From positions 48,746-112,745 of the forward strand of contig JAFKJB010000015.1 of NCBI GenBank assembly GCA_017306155.1: 64,000 nt of DNA. Reading direction: 5' to 3'. Source of the stretch: Nitrosospira multiformis (GTDB lineage: Bacteria > Pseudomonadota > Gammaproteobacteria > Burkholderiales > Nitrosomonadaceae). The position numbers and the translations under genes were made by a program. This document shows, in pieces, positions 57,688-64,000 of this stretch. The notes below the pieces were generated by a model. It saw only the letters and a program-made list of their open reading frames with translations. It was not told where the DNA came from and made no database searches. The first letter of the stretch is position 1. Every line of letters starts with the position of its first letter.

Positions 57688-59252
57688 TCCTTGGATTTAC
57701 GCCGGCCCTTGCGAGTCCCAGATTGGGTCACGGTCTCGCCGGTGTTACCGGATTGTCTGGTAGTCCGGGTGATCAGAAACTGGGTAAGCAGCGGTACCGG
57801 GCGTCCGGTCGCGCCTTTTTCCTTGCCCGATTTCCATGCCGTGCCCGCGATGTCGAGGTGCGCCCAGCGATATTTTTTGGTGAACCGCGACAGGAAACAG
57901 GCGGCGGTAATGGTTCCCGCAGCGCGGCCCCCGATATTAGCCATATCGGCGAAATTACTTTTCAGTTGCTCCTGATATTCGTCGAACAGCGGCAGGCGCC
58001 AGGCACGATCTCCGGATCGCTCGGAGGCATCCAATAACTCCTGGGCTAATTCTTCATCGTTGCCAAGCAGACCCGACGCAACGTGGCCGAGCGCTATGAC
58101 ACAGGCCCCTGTCAGGGTAGCAATATTGATGACCGATTCCGGTTCATAGCGCTCGGCGTAAGCCAGCGCGTCACACAGAATCAGCCTCCCTTCGGCGTCT
58201 GTATTGAGAATTTCTATGGTTTGCCCCGACATGCTCGTGACGACGTCGCCAGGCTTGGTGGCATTGCCGCCGGGCATGTTTTCGGTGGCTGGAATAATGC
58301 CGACCACATTGACTGGAAGGCCCATTTTTGCAACAGCGTGAAGGGTGCCCAGTACACTGGCGGCCCCGCACATGTCGTACTTCATTTCATCCATTTCCGC
58401 CGCTGGCTTGAGGGAAATGCCACCCGTATCGAAGGTGACACCTTTCCCTACCAGCACAACAGGTTTTCCCTTCTTCACCCCGCCCCAATATTCCAGAGCA
58501 ATCAGCTTGGGAGGCTGGCGGCTGCCGCGAGCCACGGCCAGCAATGCGCCCATGCCAAAATCCTCCATATCCTTTTGCTCCAGCACCGTCACCTTGAGCT
58601 TGTAGGTCTTGGCCATATCCATGGCCTGCTCCGCAAGATAGGCAGGGGTGCAGATATTAGGCGCAAGATTGCCCAGATCCTTGGCCAGGCTCATGCCCTC
58701 GGCCATGGCCAGTCCTTGCTGCAGAGCCTCCTCACTGGCGGCCTGCTCCTCCCCGGTGAGCGGTTTGATAATACCGAGGGTAATTTTTTGCAGCTTCGGT
58801 TCGGCTTCCTCGACCTTGCTTTTCAGCCGGTTGAAGCGGTACATGCTCTCCAGCCCGTTGACTGCGATTTGCAGGATTTTCCAGGAGAGATCGCGGTTCT
58901 TTACGGGTGCTTCCAGCAGAAACAGGATGGCATCGGCAGCGCTGGTGTCAGATAGCGCTTTGAACACTGCGCGTACTGCATCGCGATATCCTTTGTCGCC
59001 AAGTTCCTGCTCTTTGCCGAGCCCCACCAGCAATACGCGCTCGCAGGCGCTGTTGGGCACATTATGGAGCAGCAGCGTCGAGCCTGCTTTGCCCTTCATA
59101 TCCCCCCGGTTCAGGATGCTGGTAATGTAGCCGTTTGCGGATTTGTCCAGGGCTTCGGCAGCAGGGGTTAATTTTTGTTGTTCGAAAATGCCTGCAACCA
59201 CACAGGCACTGCGCTGTTTCTCGGGTGTTCCGTTCTTCATATTAAATTTCAC
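57684..59252 (-). CDS. pepA: leucyl aminopeptidase (M17)
   Basis: A 522-residue cytosolic aminopeptidase using two metal ions. The active site is in VGKGVTFDTGGISLKPAAEM (Lys, Asp), YDMCGAASVLG (Asp) and the signature NTDAEGRLILCDAL (Asp, Glu, Arg). The N-terminal domain is normal. GTG at 59252 follows GAGGAGC at good spacing and is preferred over ATG 59240. The last ~20 residues are basic and variable. It is the first gene of the pepA-holC operon. Confidence 0.95.
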   Translation of the reverse strand: MKFNMKNGTPEKQRSACVVAGIFEQQKLTPAAEALDKSANGYITSILNRGDMKGKAGSTLLLHNVPNSACERVLLVGLGKEQELGDKGYRDAVRAVFKALSDTSAADAILFLLEAPVKNRDLSWKILQIAVNGLESMYRFNRLKSKVEEAEPKLQKITLGIIKPLTGEEQAASEEALQQGLAMAEGMSLAKDLGNLAPNICTPAYLAEQAMDMAKTYKLKVTVLEQKDMEDFGMGALLAVARGSRQPPKLIALEYWGGVKKGKPVVLVGKGVTFDTGGISLKPAAEMDEMKYDMCGAASVLGTLHAVAKMGLPVNVVGIIPATENMPGGNATKPGDVVTSMSGQTIEILNTDAEGRLILCDALAYAERYEPESVINIATLTGACVIALGHVASGLLGNDEELAQELLDASERSGDRAWRLPLFDEYQEQLKSNFADMANIGGRAAGTITAACFLSRFTKKYRWAHLDIAGTAWKSGKEKGATGRPVPLLTQFLITRTTRQSGNTGETVTQSGTRKGRRKSKE

Positions 59253-59452
59253 AGCTTGCTCCTCGATTCAAGGCTTGCGGGCAGATTGTTCAAACCGGAT
59301 AATGCTTCGATTATCGCCGGACTATTCGCATAAAGTCAAAGCAGATACGGGACCGTTTCAAAAAATCTTGTAATGGAACTCCGGTTCACCCTGTAATGCG
59401 GCTGCAACGGTGGGCGGCAGTGTCGGGTGTCGGCGTGATAGAGGAGGAATGG

Positions 59453-59956
59453 ATGATCAGACAGAAGTCGATACGGCGGGTGAAGTCCCCGGAAGATTAT
59501 CAGGCCAAGCTTGCTGCGCCGTTTGCCGTGCTGGGTCTTCGCACGGATGAAGACTGGCTGACAGATATAGAATATCTGCCCCCGGATACGCCCGCTCTCG
59601 CTCCGCAAAATCCCCTCGCCAGAGAAGTATGTGATCAGCTACAGGCATACTTTGCCGATCCTGGTTTCGCGTTCGACTTGTCATTACACATTGGCGGGAC
59701 GATACATCAGCGCCGTGTCTGGCAAGCCATCCAGGATATTCCGGCTGGCGCAACGCGCAGTTATGCCGCTATCGCGATGGAGTTGCATTCCGCCCCGCGC
59801 GCAGTGGGCCAGGCCTGCGGAGCCAACCGGTTGCCTATCGTTATTCCCTGCCATCGTGTTATCGCCAAAAGCGGCGGCCTCGGGGGTTTCATGAACGCCA
59901 GCGATGGATTGCCGCTCGCTATTAAGCGCTGGCTATTGCAGCATGAGGGTATCTGA
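59453..59956 (+). CDS. ogt: methylated-DNA--protein-cysteine methyltransferase
   Basis: A 167-residue suicide repair protein that moves a methyl group from O6-methylguanine to its own cysteine. The active site is in LPIVIPCHRVIAKSGGLGGF, and the Arg finger and helix-turn-helix are in SAPRAVGQACGANR. The N-terminal domain is short, as in Ogt. ATG at 59453 follows GAGGAGGA; the frame opens earlier at 59396. It overlaps xerD by 14 bases, so the two are coupled. Confidence 0.93.
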   Translation: MIRQKSIRRVKSPEDYQAKLAAPFAVLGLRTDEDWLTDIEYLPPDTPALAPQNPLAREVCDQLQAYFADPGFAFDLSLHIGGTIHQRRVWQAIQDIPAGATRSYAAIAMELHSAPRAVGQACGANRLPIVIPCHRVIAKSGGLGGFMNASDGLPLAIKRWLLQHEGI

Positions 59957-60854
59957 GCAGGATGCGGAACTGCTTGATGAATTCTGCGATGCACTATGGC
60001 TGGAAGACGGACTCTCGCGCAATACAATGGAGAGTTATCGCAGCGATCTGCAGCAGTTCGGTGATTGGTTCGCTCGACAGAAACCGGGCGATAGCAGTTT
60101 CCTGATAGTCACGCATTCCGATCTGCTGGAATTCATGGCGGCCAGGTTTTCCGCCGGAATCAGGGCCAGCACCACCAGCCGCGAGCTTTCGAGTCTAAAG
60201 CGGTTTTACCGCTTTCTGTTGCGCCAGGGAAAAATCAATGCAGATCCCACCCTCAACATCGATACACCCAGGCTTCCTCGCAGTCTGCCGGTGAGTTTGA
60301 CCGAGGCTGACGTGGAAGCCCTGCTGGGCGCGCCCGATGTGAACCTTCCGCTGGGATTGCGGGATCGTGCCATGCTCGAAGTGCTCTATGCGAGCGGCCT
60401 TCGGGTTTCAGAGCTTGTAAGCCTGGAAAGCGGACAGATCAGCCTGGACATGGGCGTGGTGCGCATCATGGGGAAGGGAGGGAAAGAGCGCCTGACGCCG
60501 CTGGGGGAAGAGGCGCTGGAATGGGTGATCCGCTACCTCAAGGAAGTTCGCCCTGGCCTGCTGGATGGAAGGTCGAGTAATGCCCTGTTCGTCACTTATC
60601 GCGGTGCAGGCATGACTCGCCAGGCTTTCTGGTATCTGATCAAACGCTATGCGCGGCAGGGCAATATCACCAAGCCATTGTCGCCGCATGGATTGCGTCA
60701 TGCCTTTGCGACGCATCTGCTCAATCATGGGGCCGATCTGCGCGTGGTGCAACTGCTGCTCGGCCATGCGGATATTTCAACCACACAGATATACACGCAT
60801 GTCGCACGCGAAAGATTGAAAAGAATCCACGAAATGCATCATCCGAGGGGGTGA
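59943..60854 (+). CDS. xerD: tyrosine recombinase XerD
   Basis: A 303-residue site-specific recombinase that resolves chromosome dimers at dif with XerC and FtsK. The N-terminal SAM-like DNA-binding domain (GLSRNTMESYRSDLQQF) precedes the catalytic domain. That domain carries Arg in YASGLRVSELVSL, Lys in GKGGKERLTPLG, His-Arg in LSPHGLRHAFATHLLNHGAD and His-Tyr in LLGHADISTTQIYTHV. ATG at 59943 starts inside the end of ogt. Full length and intact residues argue for the housekeeping enzyme, not a phage integrase. Confidence 0.94.
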   Translation: MRVSEQDAELLDEFCDALWLEDGLSRNTMESYRSDLQQFGDWFARQKPGDSSFLIVTHSDLLEFMAARFSAGIRASTTSRELSSLKRFYRFLLRQGKINADPTLNIDTPRLPRSLPVSLTEADVEALLGAPDVNLPLGLRDRAMLEVLYASGLRVSELVSLESGQISLDMGVVRIMGKGGKERLTPLGEEALEWVIRYLKEVRPGLLDGRSSNALFVTYRGAGMTRQAFWYLIKRYARQGNITKPLSPHGLRHAFATHLLNHGADLRVVQLLLGHADISTTQIYTHVARERLKRIHEMHHPRG

Positions 60855-61051
60855 GGTAAAATCTTGCGGACTGGCATTCCGATCGAAGAAAATCGTTTTC
60901 CCTCCACAAGAAACAAACCAAGCGGTTAAGGTTCAAGATTGAACTGCATCTGCCGTTGAATATGCCTGCAACTCTGCTAAAGTCTAAGGAACCCCTGAAG
61001 AGCGATAGCAGAAGTTCTCAAGCAATAATTCCCCACAAAAAAGGAGAAGTC

Positions 61052-61729
61052 ATGCGTAATCAATTGCCGGTTATTTCAGTAGCAATGGTCCTGGCATTGG
61101 GCGGCTGCGCCAGCTCACCCGAAATCCAGAGCACCAGAACGAGGGACACTGCCGTCGGCGCAGGCATCGGTGCGGGTACGGGCGCATTGATCGGAGCGAT
61201 TGCGGGTAAGGGAAAAGGTGCGGCAATCGGTGCAGCGGCCGGGGCTGGCCTCGGTGCCATCGCCGGAAACGTATGGTCCCGGAGAATGGAAGAGCAGAAA
61301 CAGGAAATGGAGCAGGCCACAGCGGGAACAGGAGTACAAGTTGTAAAAACTCCGGATAACAGGCTGAAACTGGATATTCCCAGCGATATTTCATTTGATG
61401 CCGGCCGTGCCGACATCAGGCCGAACTTCAGGCCGGTGCTGGATAGTTTTGCCACCGGCCTGAACAGTAATCCTGCTACCGTGGTGACCATTATCGGCCA
61501 TACGGACAGCTCTGGCAGCGATGCGATCAATAATCCCCTTTCCGTGAACCGGGCGGCCAGCACGCGGGATTATCTGGTGAATCGGGGAGTTTCCCCAAGC
61601 CGCATAAGGATCGATGGCCGCGGCTCGCGGGAGCCCATTGTCGCCAATGACACACCTCAGAACAGGGCAAGGAATCGGCGGGTTGAAATCTACGTTGCCG
61701 AACCGCAAGAGGCTTCCCCGCAATATTGA
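61052..61729 (+). CDS. OmpA-family outer-membrane lipoprotein with glycine-zipper segment
   Basis: A 225-residue lipoprotein (lipobox LALGGC, Cys19). A glycine-zipper stretch follows (VGAGIGAGTGALIGAIAGKG and GAAIGAAAGAGLGAIAG), as in YiaD/SlyB-like proteins. The C-terminal OmpA domain, VVTIIGHTDSSGSD through RGSREPIVANDT and NRARNRRVEIYV, binds peptidoglycan. ATG at 61052 follows AAAGGAGAAG. It tethers or stabilises the outer membrane. Confidence 0.92.
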   Translation: MRNQLPVISVAMVLALGGCASSPEIQSTRTRDTAVGAGIGAGTGALIGAIAGKGKGAAIGAAAGAGLGAIAGNVWSRRMEEQKQEMEQATAGTGVQVVKTPDNRLKLDIPSDISFDAGRADIRPNFRPVLDSFATGLNSNPATVVTIIGHTDSSGSDAINNPLSVNRAASTRDYLVNRGVSPSRIRIDGRGSREPIVANDTPQNRARNRRVEIYVAEPQEASPQY

Positions 61730-61770
61730 GTCAGGATTATGGGCCCGGCCGGAAAATATTATGAATCCCC

Positions 61771-61796
61771 GTCATTCCGGGCTTGATCGGGGATCC
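61771..61796. repeat. REP-like palindromic element
   Basis: GTCATTCCGGGCTTGATCGG followed by GGATCC resembles dispersed palindromic repeats of proteobacteria (GTCATTCC...GGATCC). It is related in form to the element at 39325. Confidence 0.4.
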
Positions 61797-61823
61797 GGCT
61801 CACGCCCGACGATGGCGTGCTTT

Positions 61824-61857
61824 GAACCACATGCCGGCTCCAGCCGGCATGTGGTTC
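61824..61857. repeat. 16-base-pair perfect palindrome after the OmpA-like gene
   Basis: GAACCACATGCCGGCT (61824-61839) and its exact complement (61842-61857) are separated by CC. No T-run follows on either strand, so it is not a standard terminator. It lies 28 bases from the REP-like element and may be part of the same mosaic repeat. Confidence 0.6.
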
Positions 61858-62008
61858 GCACTGTTTGCTGACTCAATAGTCAGGAAGCGCAAACGTTTTG
61901 CAGCAATGTGTCCTCTCCTGCCCGGAGCCGGTGTTCCCGCAGCGTGGGATGGAGGGTTGCAGCATGTAATTGCCATCCTGCGATCTGGCGGCAGCGCTGC
62001 CATGGTCG

Positions 62009-62503
62009 TCATGTGTCAACATCCGGTTCTCTGACCGGAATTCGCCAGACGAAGGCTATCAGGATGACACCCAGCAGAACGAGCATTCCCTGATGCCAGA
62101 CAGAGGGCATCACCAGGATCGAACTCCCTAGCGACAGTACCAGCAACAGATATACCCAACGCTTGACTTTGCGTGGAATGCTGCGATGCTCCATCCATTC
62201 GTGAATAATGGGACCGGTGATGCGATTAGTCAGGAGTTTGTCGTGGAAATGCCTGGAACTGCGGGCAAAACAGGCAGCCGCCAGCAGCACGAAAGGGGTT
62301 GTCGGAAGCACTGGCAGCACGATCCCCACCACGCCGAGTATCAGGGCGACGAAGCCGGCCACGAGGTAGAGAGAGCGCACAAGGCGCGAGTCATGCAGAC
62401 GTGCAAATGACCCTCCCGGCTGCCTGGAACACGTCTCTTTGCCGGTAATTATCTCTTCGACCCCTTCGACCTGTTCGATCTTTTCGCTTAGGCGATCCTG
62501 CAT
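62009..62503 (-). CDS. YbaN-like inner-membrane protein (DUF454)
   Basis: A 164-residue protein. After a polar N-terminus of ~40 residues comes the DUF454 core, GVVGIVLPVLPTTPFVLLAA with ACFARSSRHFHDKLL, IHEWMEHRSIPRKVKRW and further helices. ATG follows AAGGAGCG. The function of the family is unknown. It stands alone between the OmpA-like gene and the FKBP gene. Confidence 0.88.
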   Translation of the reverse strand: MQDRLSEKIEQVEGVEEIITGKETCSRQPGGSFARLHDSRLVRSLYLVAGFVALILGVVGIVLPVLPTTPFVLLAAACFARSSRHFHDKLLTNRITGPIIHEWMEHRSIPRKVKRWVYLLLVLSLGSSILVMPSVWHQGMLVLLGVILIAFVWRIPVREPDVDT

Positions 62504-62669
62504 GAACGCTCCTTCATATGCTTTGCGCCTCGACTAATGAGGACAGGGGTAATGGGCAATGGGCAAGAAATCCCTGAACGAAAGCCTTCATGACGCTACA
62601 GCCGCTCTACGGGTTGGCGGTATAATAAAAGGTACGGAAGATTTTCATTTCAATTTTCGAGGTCTCCTC

Positions 62670-63131
62670 ATGTCCAGGGTAAATACACTGATCAGCTTGG
62701 GAATATTCATGTTAGGCGCGTTGCTGCTGCCACAATCCGCCATTTCGGAAACGGGGCAGGGCGCATCAGCCGTGACGCAACTCATCAAGCAGGATACCAA
62801 AATAGGAAGCGGCGAAGAAGCGGCAGTAGGCAAGATGGTTGAGGTGCACTATACCGGCTGGCTCTACGATGCGAGCACTCCTGACAAAAAGGGTGAGAAA
62901 TTCGACAGTTCGCGTGACCGTGGTATGCCTTTCTCGTTTCTGATCGGCGCGGGACGGGTCATCAAAGGTTGGGATCGGGGCGTGATCGGGATGAAGGTGG
63001 GAGGCCAGCGCACGTTGATCATCCCGCCCCAGCTTGCCTACGGGCCGGAAGGGCGGGGAGCCATCCCGCCAAACGCCACCCTGATTTTCGAGGTAGAGCT
63101 TTTGGGATTGCGGCAGGGTTCGACACACTGA
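62670..63131 (+). CDS. FKBP-type peptidyl-prolyl isomerase, exported
   Basis: A 153-residue protein. The N-terminal signal (LISLGIFMLGALLLPQSA) indicates the periplasm. The FKBP fold is complete, with active-site residues in VEVHYTGWLYD, FDSSRDRGMPFSFLIGAGRV, IKGWDRGVIGMKVGGQRTLI and the end IPPNATLIFEVELLGL. ATG at 62670 follows GAGG and is preferred to the upstream frame opening at 62559. It speeds proline isomerisation in exported proteins. Confidence 0.92.
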   Translation: MSRVNTLISLGIFMLGALLLPQSAISETGQGASAVTQLIKQDTKIGSGEEAAVGKMVEVHYTGWLYDASTPDKKGEKFDSSRDRGMPFSFLIGAGRVIKGWDRGVIGMKVGGQRTLIIPPQLAYGPEGRGAIPPNATLIFEVELLGLRQGSTH

Positions 63132-63260
63132 TTGCCGATTTTTGCATGCCCCAGCCGGCTCGCTGCGGGAACGCAGATTTTGCCCGGCTCAGCAGTTCAA
63201 GGCGTTGTTTTCCCCTTGCGGGATAATGCCGGTACAAAATTAAAAACCCTGAAATCCACA

Positions 63261-63289
63261 TTGACTTATCTGCGTGAAACATTCACAAT
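63261..63289 (+). promoter_or_regulatory. sigma-70 promoter of the tRNA-tuf transcript
   Basis: TTGACT (63261-63266), a 17-base spacer and CACAAT (63284-63289). The predicted start, near 63296, is about eight bases before the mature tRNA-Tyr. Confidence 0.55.
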
Positions 63290-63303
63290 TAACGGTTTCG
63301 TTT

Positions 63304-63388
<85 letters not shown>

Positions 63389-63579
63389 GGTCAGCAGCTG
63401 ATGATGCGGGCGTTGTAGCTTTTTATGTCTTGAGATTTTTGTGTCTTGAGCACTTTGCATGGTGGGCCTGGTTCGGTGAATAGGGCGCAGGTGGTGCGTT
63501 GGCTGTGCGGTTCGATGATTTTTTCTCAGAAGAACTGTTGAATGCTTCGCTGGATTTTATGGTCCTGATCGTGCCCGAT

Positions 63580-63653
63580 GCGGGTGTAGCTCAATGGTAG
63601 AGCAGAAGCCTTCCAAGCTTACGACGAGGGTTCGATTCCCTTCACCCGCTCCA
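63580..63653 (+). tRNA. tRNA-Gly (TCC)
   Basis: Acceptor GCGGGTG pairs with CACCCGC, and CCA is encoded at the end. Anticodon TCC is at 63612-63614 in the loop CTTCCAA. The T-arm contains GGTTCGATTCC. It is in the same direction as the flanking tRNAs. Confidence 0.97.
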
Positions 63654-63741
63654 GACTCGAAGCGGAGAAATGAGCATTAATTAAAAACATTAGAAAATTG
63701 GCAAAATTGTTGCGGAGTATTGTTTAGGCAAGGACGTGCTT

Positions 63742-63816
63742 GCCCATGTAGCTCAGTGGCAGAGCACTCCCTTGGTAAGGGAGAGGTCGCCAGTTCAATC
63801 CTGGCCATGGGCTCCA
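63742..63816 (+). tRNA. tRNA-Thr (GGT)
   Basis: Acceptor GCCCATG pairs with CATGGGC, and CCA is encoded. Anticodon GGT is at 63774-63776 between CTCCC and GGGAG. It lies 48 bases before tuf, the usual betaproteobacterial arrangement. Confidence 0.97.
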
Positions 63817-63863
63817 TAGACGTCGATTACAGAACTCAAAAAAATGCTTTAAAAAGGATCATC

Positions 63864-64000
63864 ATGGCAAAGAGCAAATTTGAGCGGACGAAGCCGCACA
63901 TCAACGTAGGGACGATAGGTCACGTGGATCACGGCAAGACCACGTTGACGGCGGCGATCACGATGGTATTGGCGAAGAAGTTTGGTGGAGAGGCGAAGAG
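63864..64000 (+). CDS. tuf: elongation factor Tu, 3' end outside window
   Basis: The first 45 codons are present. [20 protein letters not shown] and [20 protein letters not shown] include the complete P-loop [10 protein letters not shown]-Tu carries aminoacyl-tRNA to the ribosome. The ribosome-binding site is AAAAAGGA. The preceding tRNA-Tyr, Gly and Thr genes suggest that this is the copy usually followed by tRNA-Trp, secE and nusG. Confidence 0.97.
   Translation, partial: MAKSKFERTKPHINVGTIGHVDHGKTTLTAAITMVLAKKFGGEAK

Noticed and set aside
59943-60854. xerD considered as a phage or island integrase next to a tRNA
   Set aside because: Length, motifs and coupling to ogt fit housekeeping XerD; the tRNA genes are 2.4 kb away and no attachment-site repeats were noticed.
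61824-61857. Palindrome considered as a terminator of the OmpA-like gene
   Set aside because: No T-run follows on either strand and it lies about 95 bases beyond the stop.

Overview
This window is a piece of a bacterial chromosome, most likely from an autotrophic ammonia-oxidising betaproteobacterium of the Nitrosospira/Nitrosomonas type. The reasons are indirect. The gene order tRNA-Tyr, tRNA-Gly, tRNA-Thr, tuf at the right end is typical of Betaproteobacteria. There is a DabA/DabB plus SulP locus for dissolved inorganic carbon. There is also a pyrophosphate-based energy set (H+-pumping pyrophosphatase and PPi-dependent phosphofructokinase), a full glycogen cluster, Fur-type iron uptake and a PEP-CTERM-like surface protein. 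No ammonia monooxygenase or RuBisCO gene lies inside the window, so the genus is inferred. The DNA is moderately GC-rich and almost entirely chromosomal housekeeping. There is no prophage, no intact insertion sequence and no CRISPR array.

Layout. 1-6.8 kb: end of an Nfu-type Fe-S carrier gene, hemJ, aroB-dgt, hemE and an OmpR-type two-component pair. 7.2-14.3 kb: dabA-dabB, a 670-base gap with a chain of tiny ORFs, and a SulP anion transporter closed by a strong terminator. 14.3-17.6 kb: rsgA, a pterin dehydratase and a Ste24-like protease on the minus strand, then orn. 17.7-28.1 kb: glycogen cluster (glgP; glgA and glgB on the minus strand; a small unknown gene; glgC; a GH57 enzyme) with a possible relic of a mobilisation relaxase. 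28.4-35.1 kb: fdxA and an AddB/AddA-like nuclease-helicase pair. 35.3-39.3 kb: MltB, a NarL-type two-component pair whose kinase carries a recent tandem domain duplication, and a small lipoprotein. 39.4-43.4 kb: fbpABC iron transporter behind a Fur box shared with an unknown small gene. 43.4-47.7 kb: a YbjQ protein, two short-chain dehydrogenases, an AI-2E family permease and a GlcG/HbpS-like protein. 47.8-55.0 kb: hppA, pfp, adk and valS on the minus strand. 55.6-59.3 kb: a HAF-repeat PEP-CTERM-like protein, then pepA-holC-orf on the minus strand. 59.4-63.1 kb: ogt-xerD, an OmpA-like lipoprotein, a YbaN-like protein and a periplasmic FKBP. 63.3-64.0 kb: three tRNAs and the start of tuf.

How the genes fit together. 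DabAB and SulP would supply bicarbonate for carbon fixation. Fixed carbon can be stored as glycogen through glgC-glgA-glgB and recovered through glgP and the GH57 enzyme. It then enters glycolysis through the reversible PPi-dependent phosphofructokinase, while hppA couples the same PPi pool to proton pumping. The least expected observations are an adk gene that appears to start at a non-AUG isoleucine codon behind a perfect Shine-Dalgarno sequence, the row of tiny ORFs between dabB and sulP, the duplicated sensor domain, and several palindromes or hairpins in intergenic regions.
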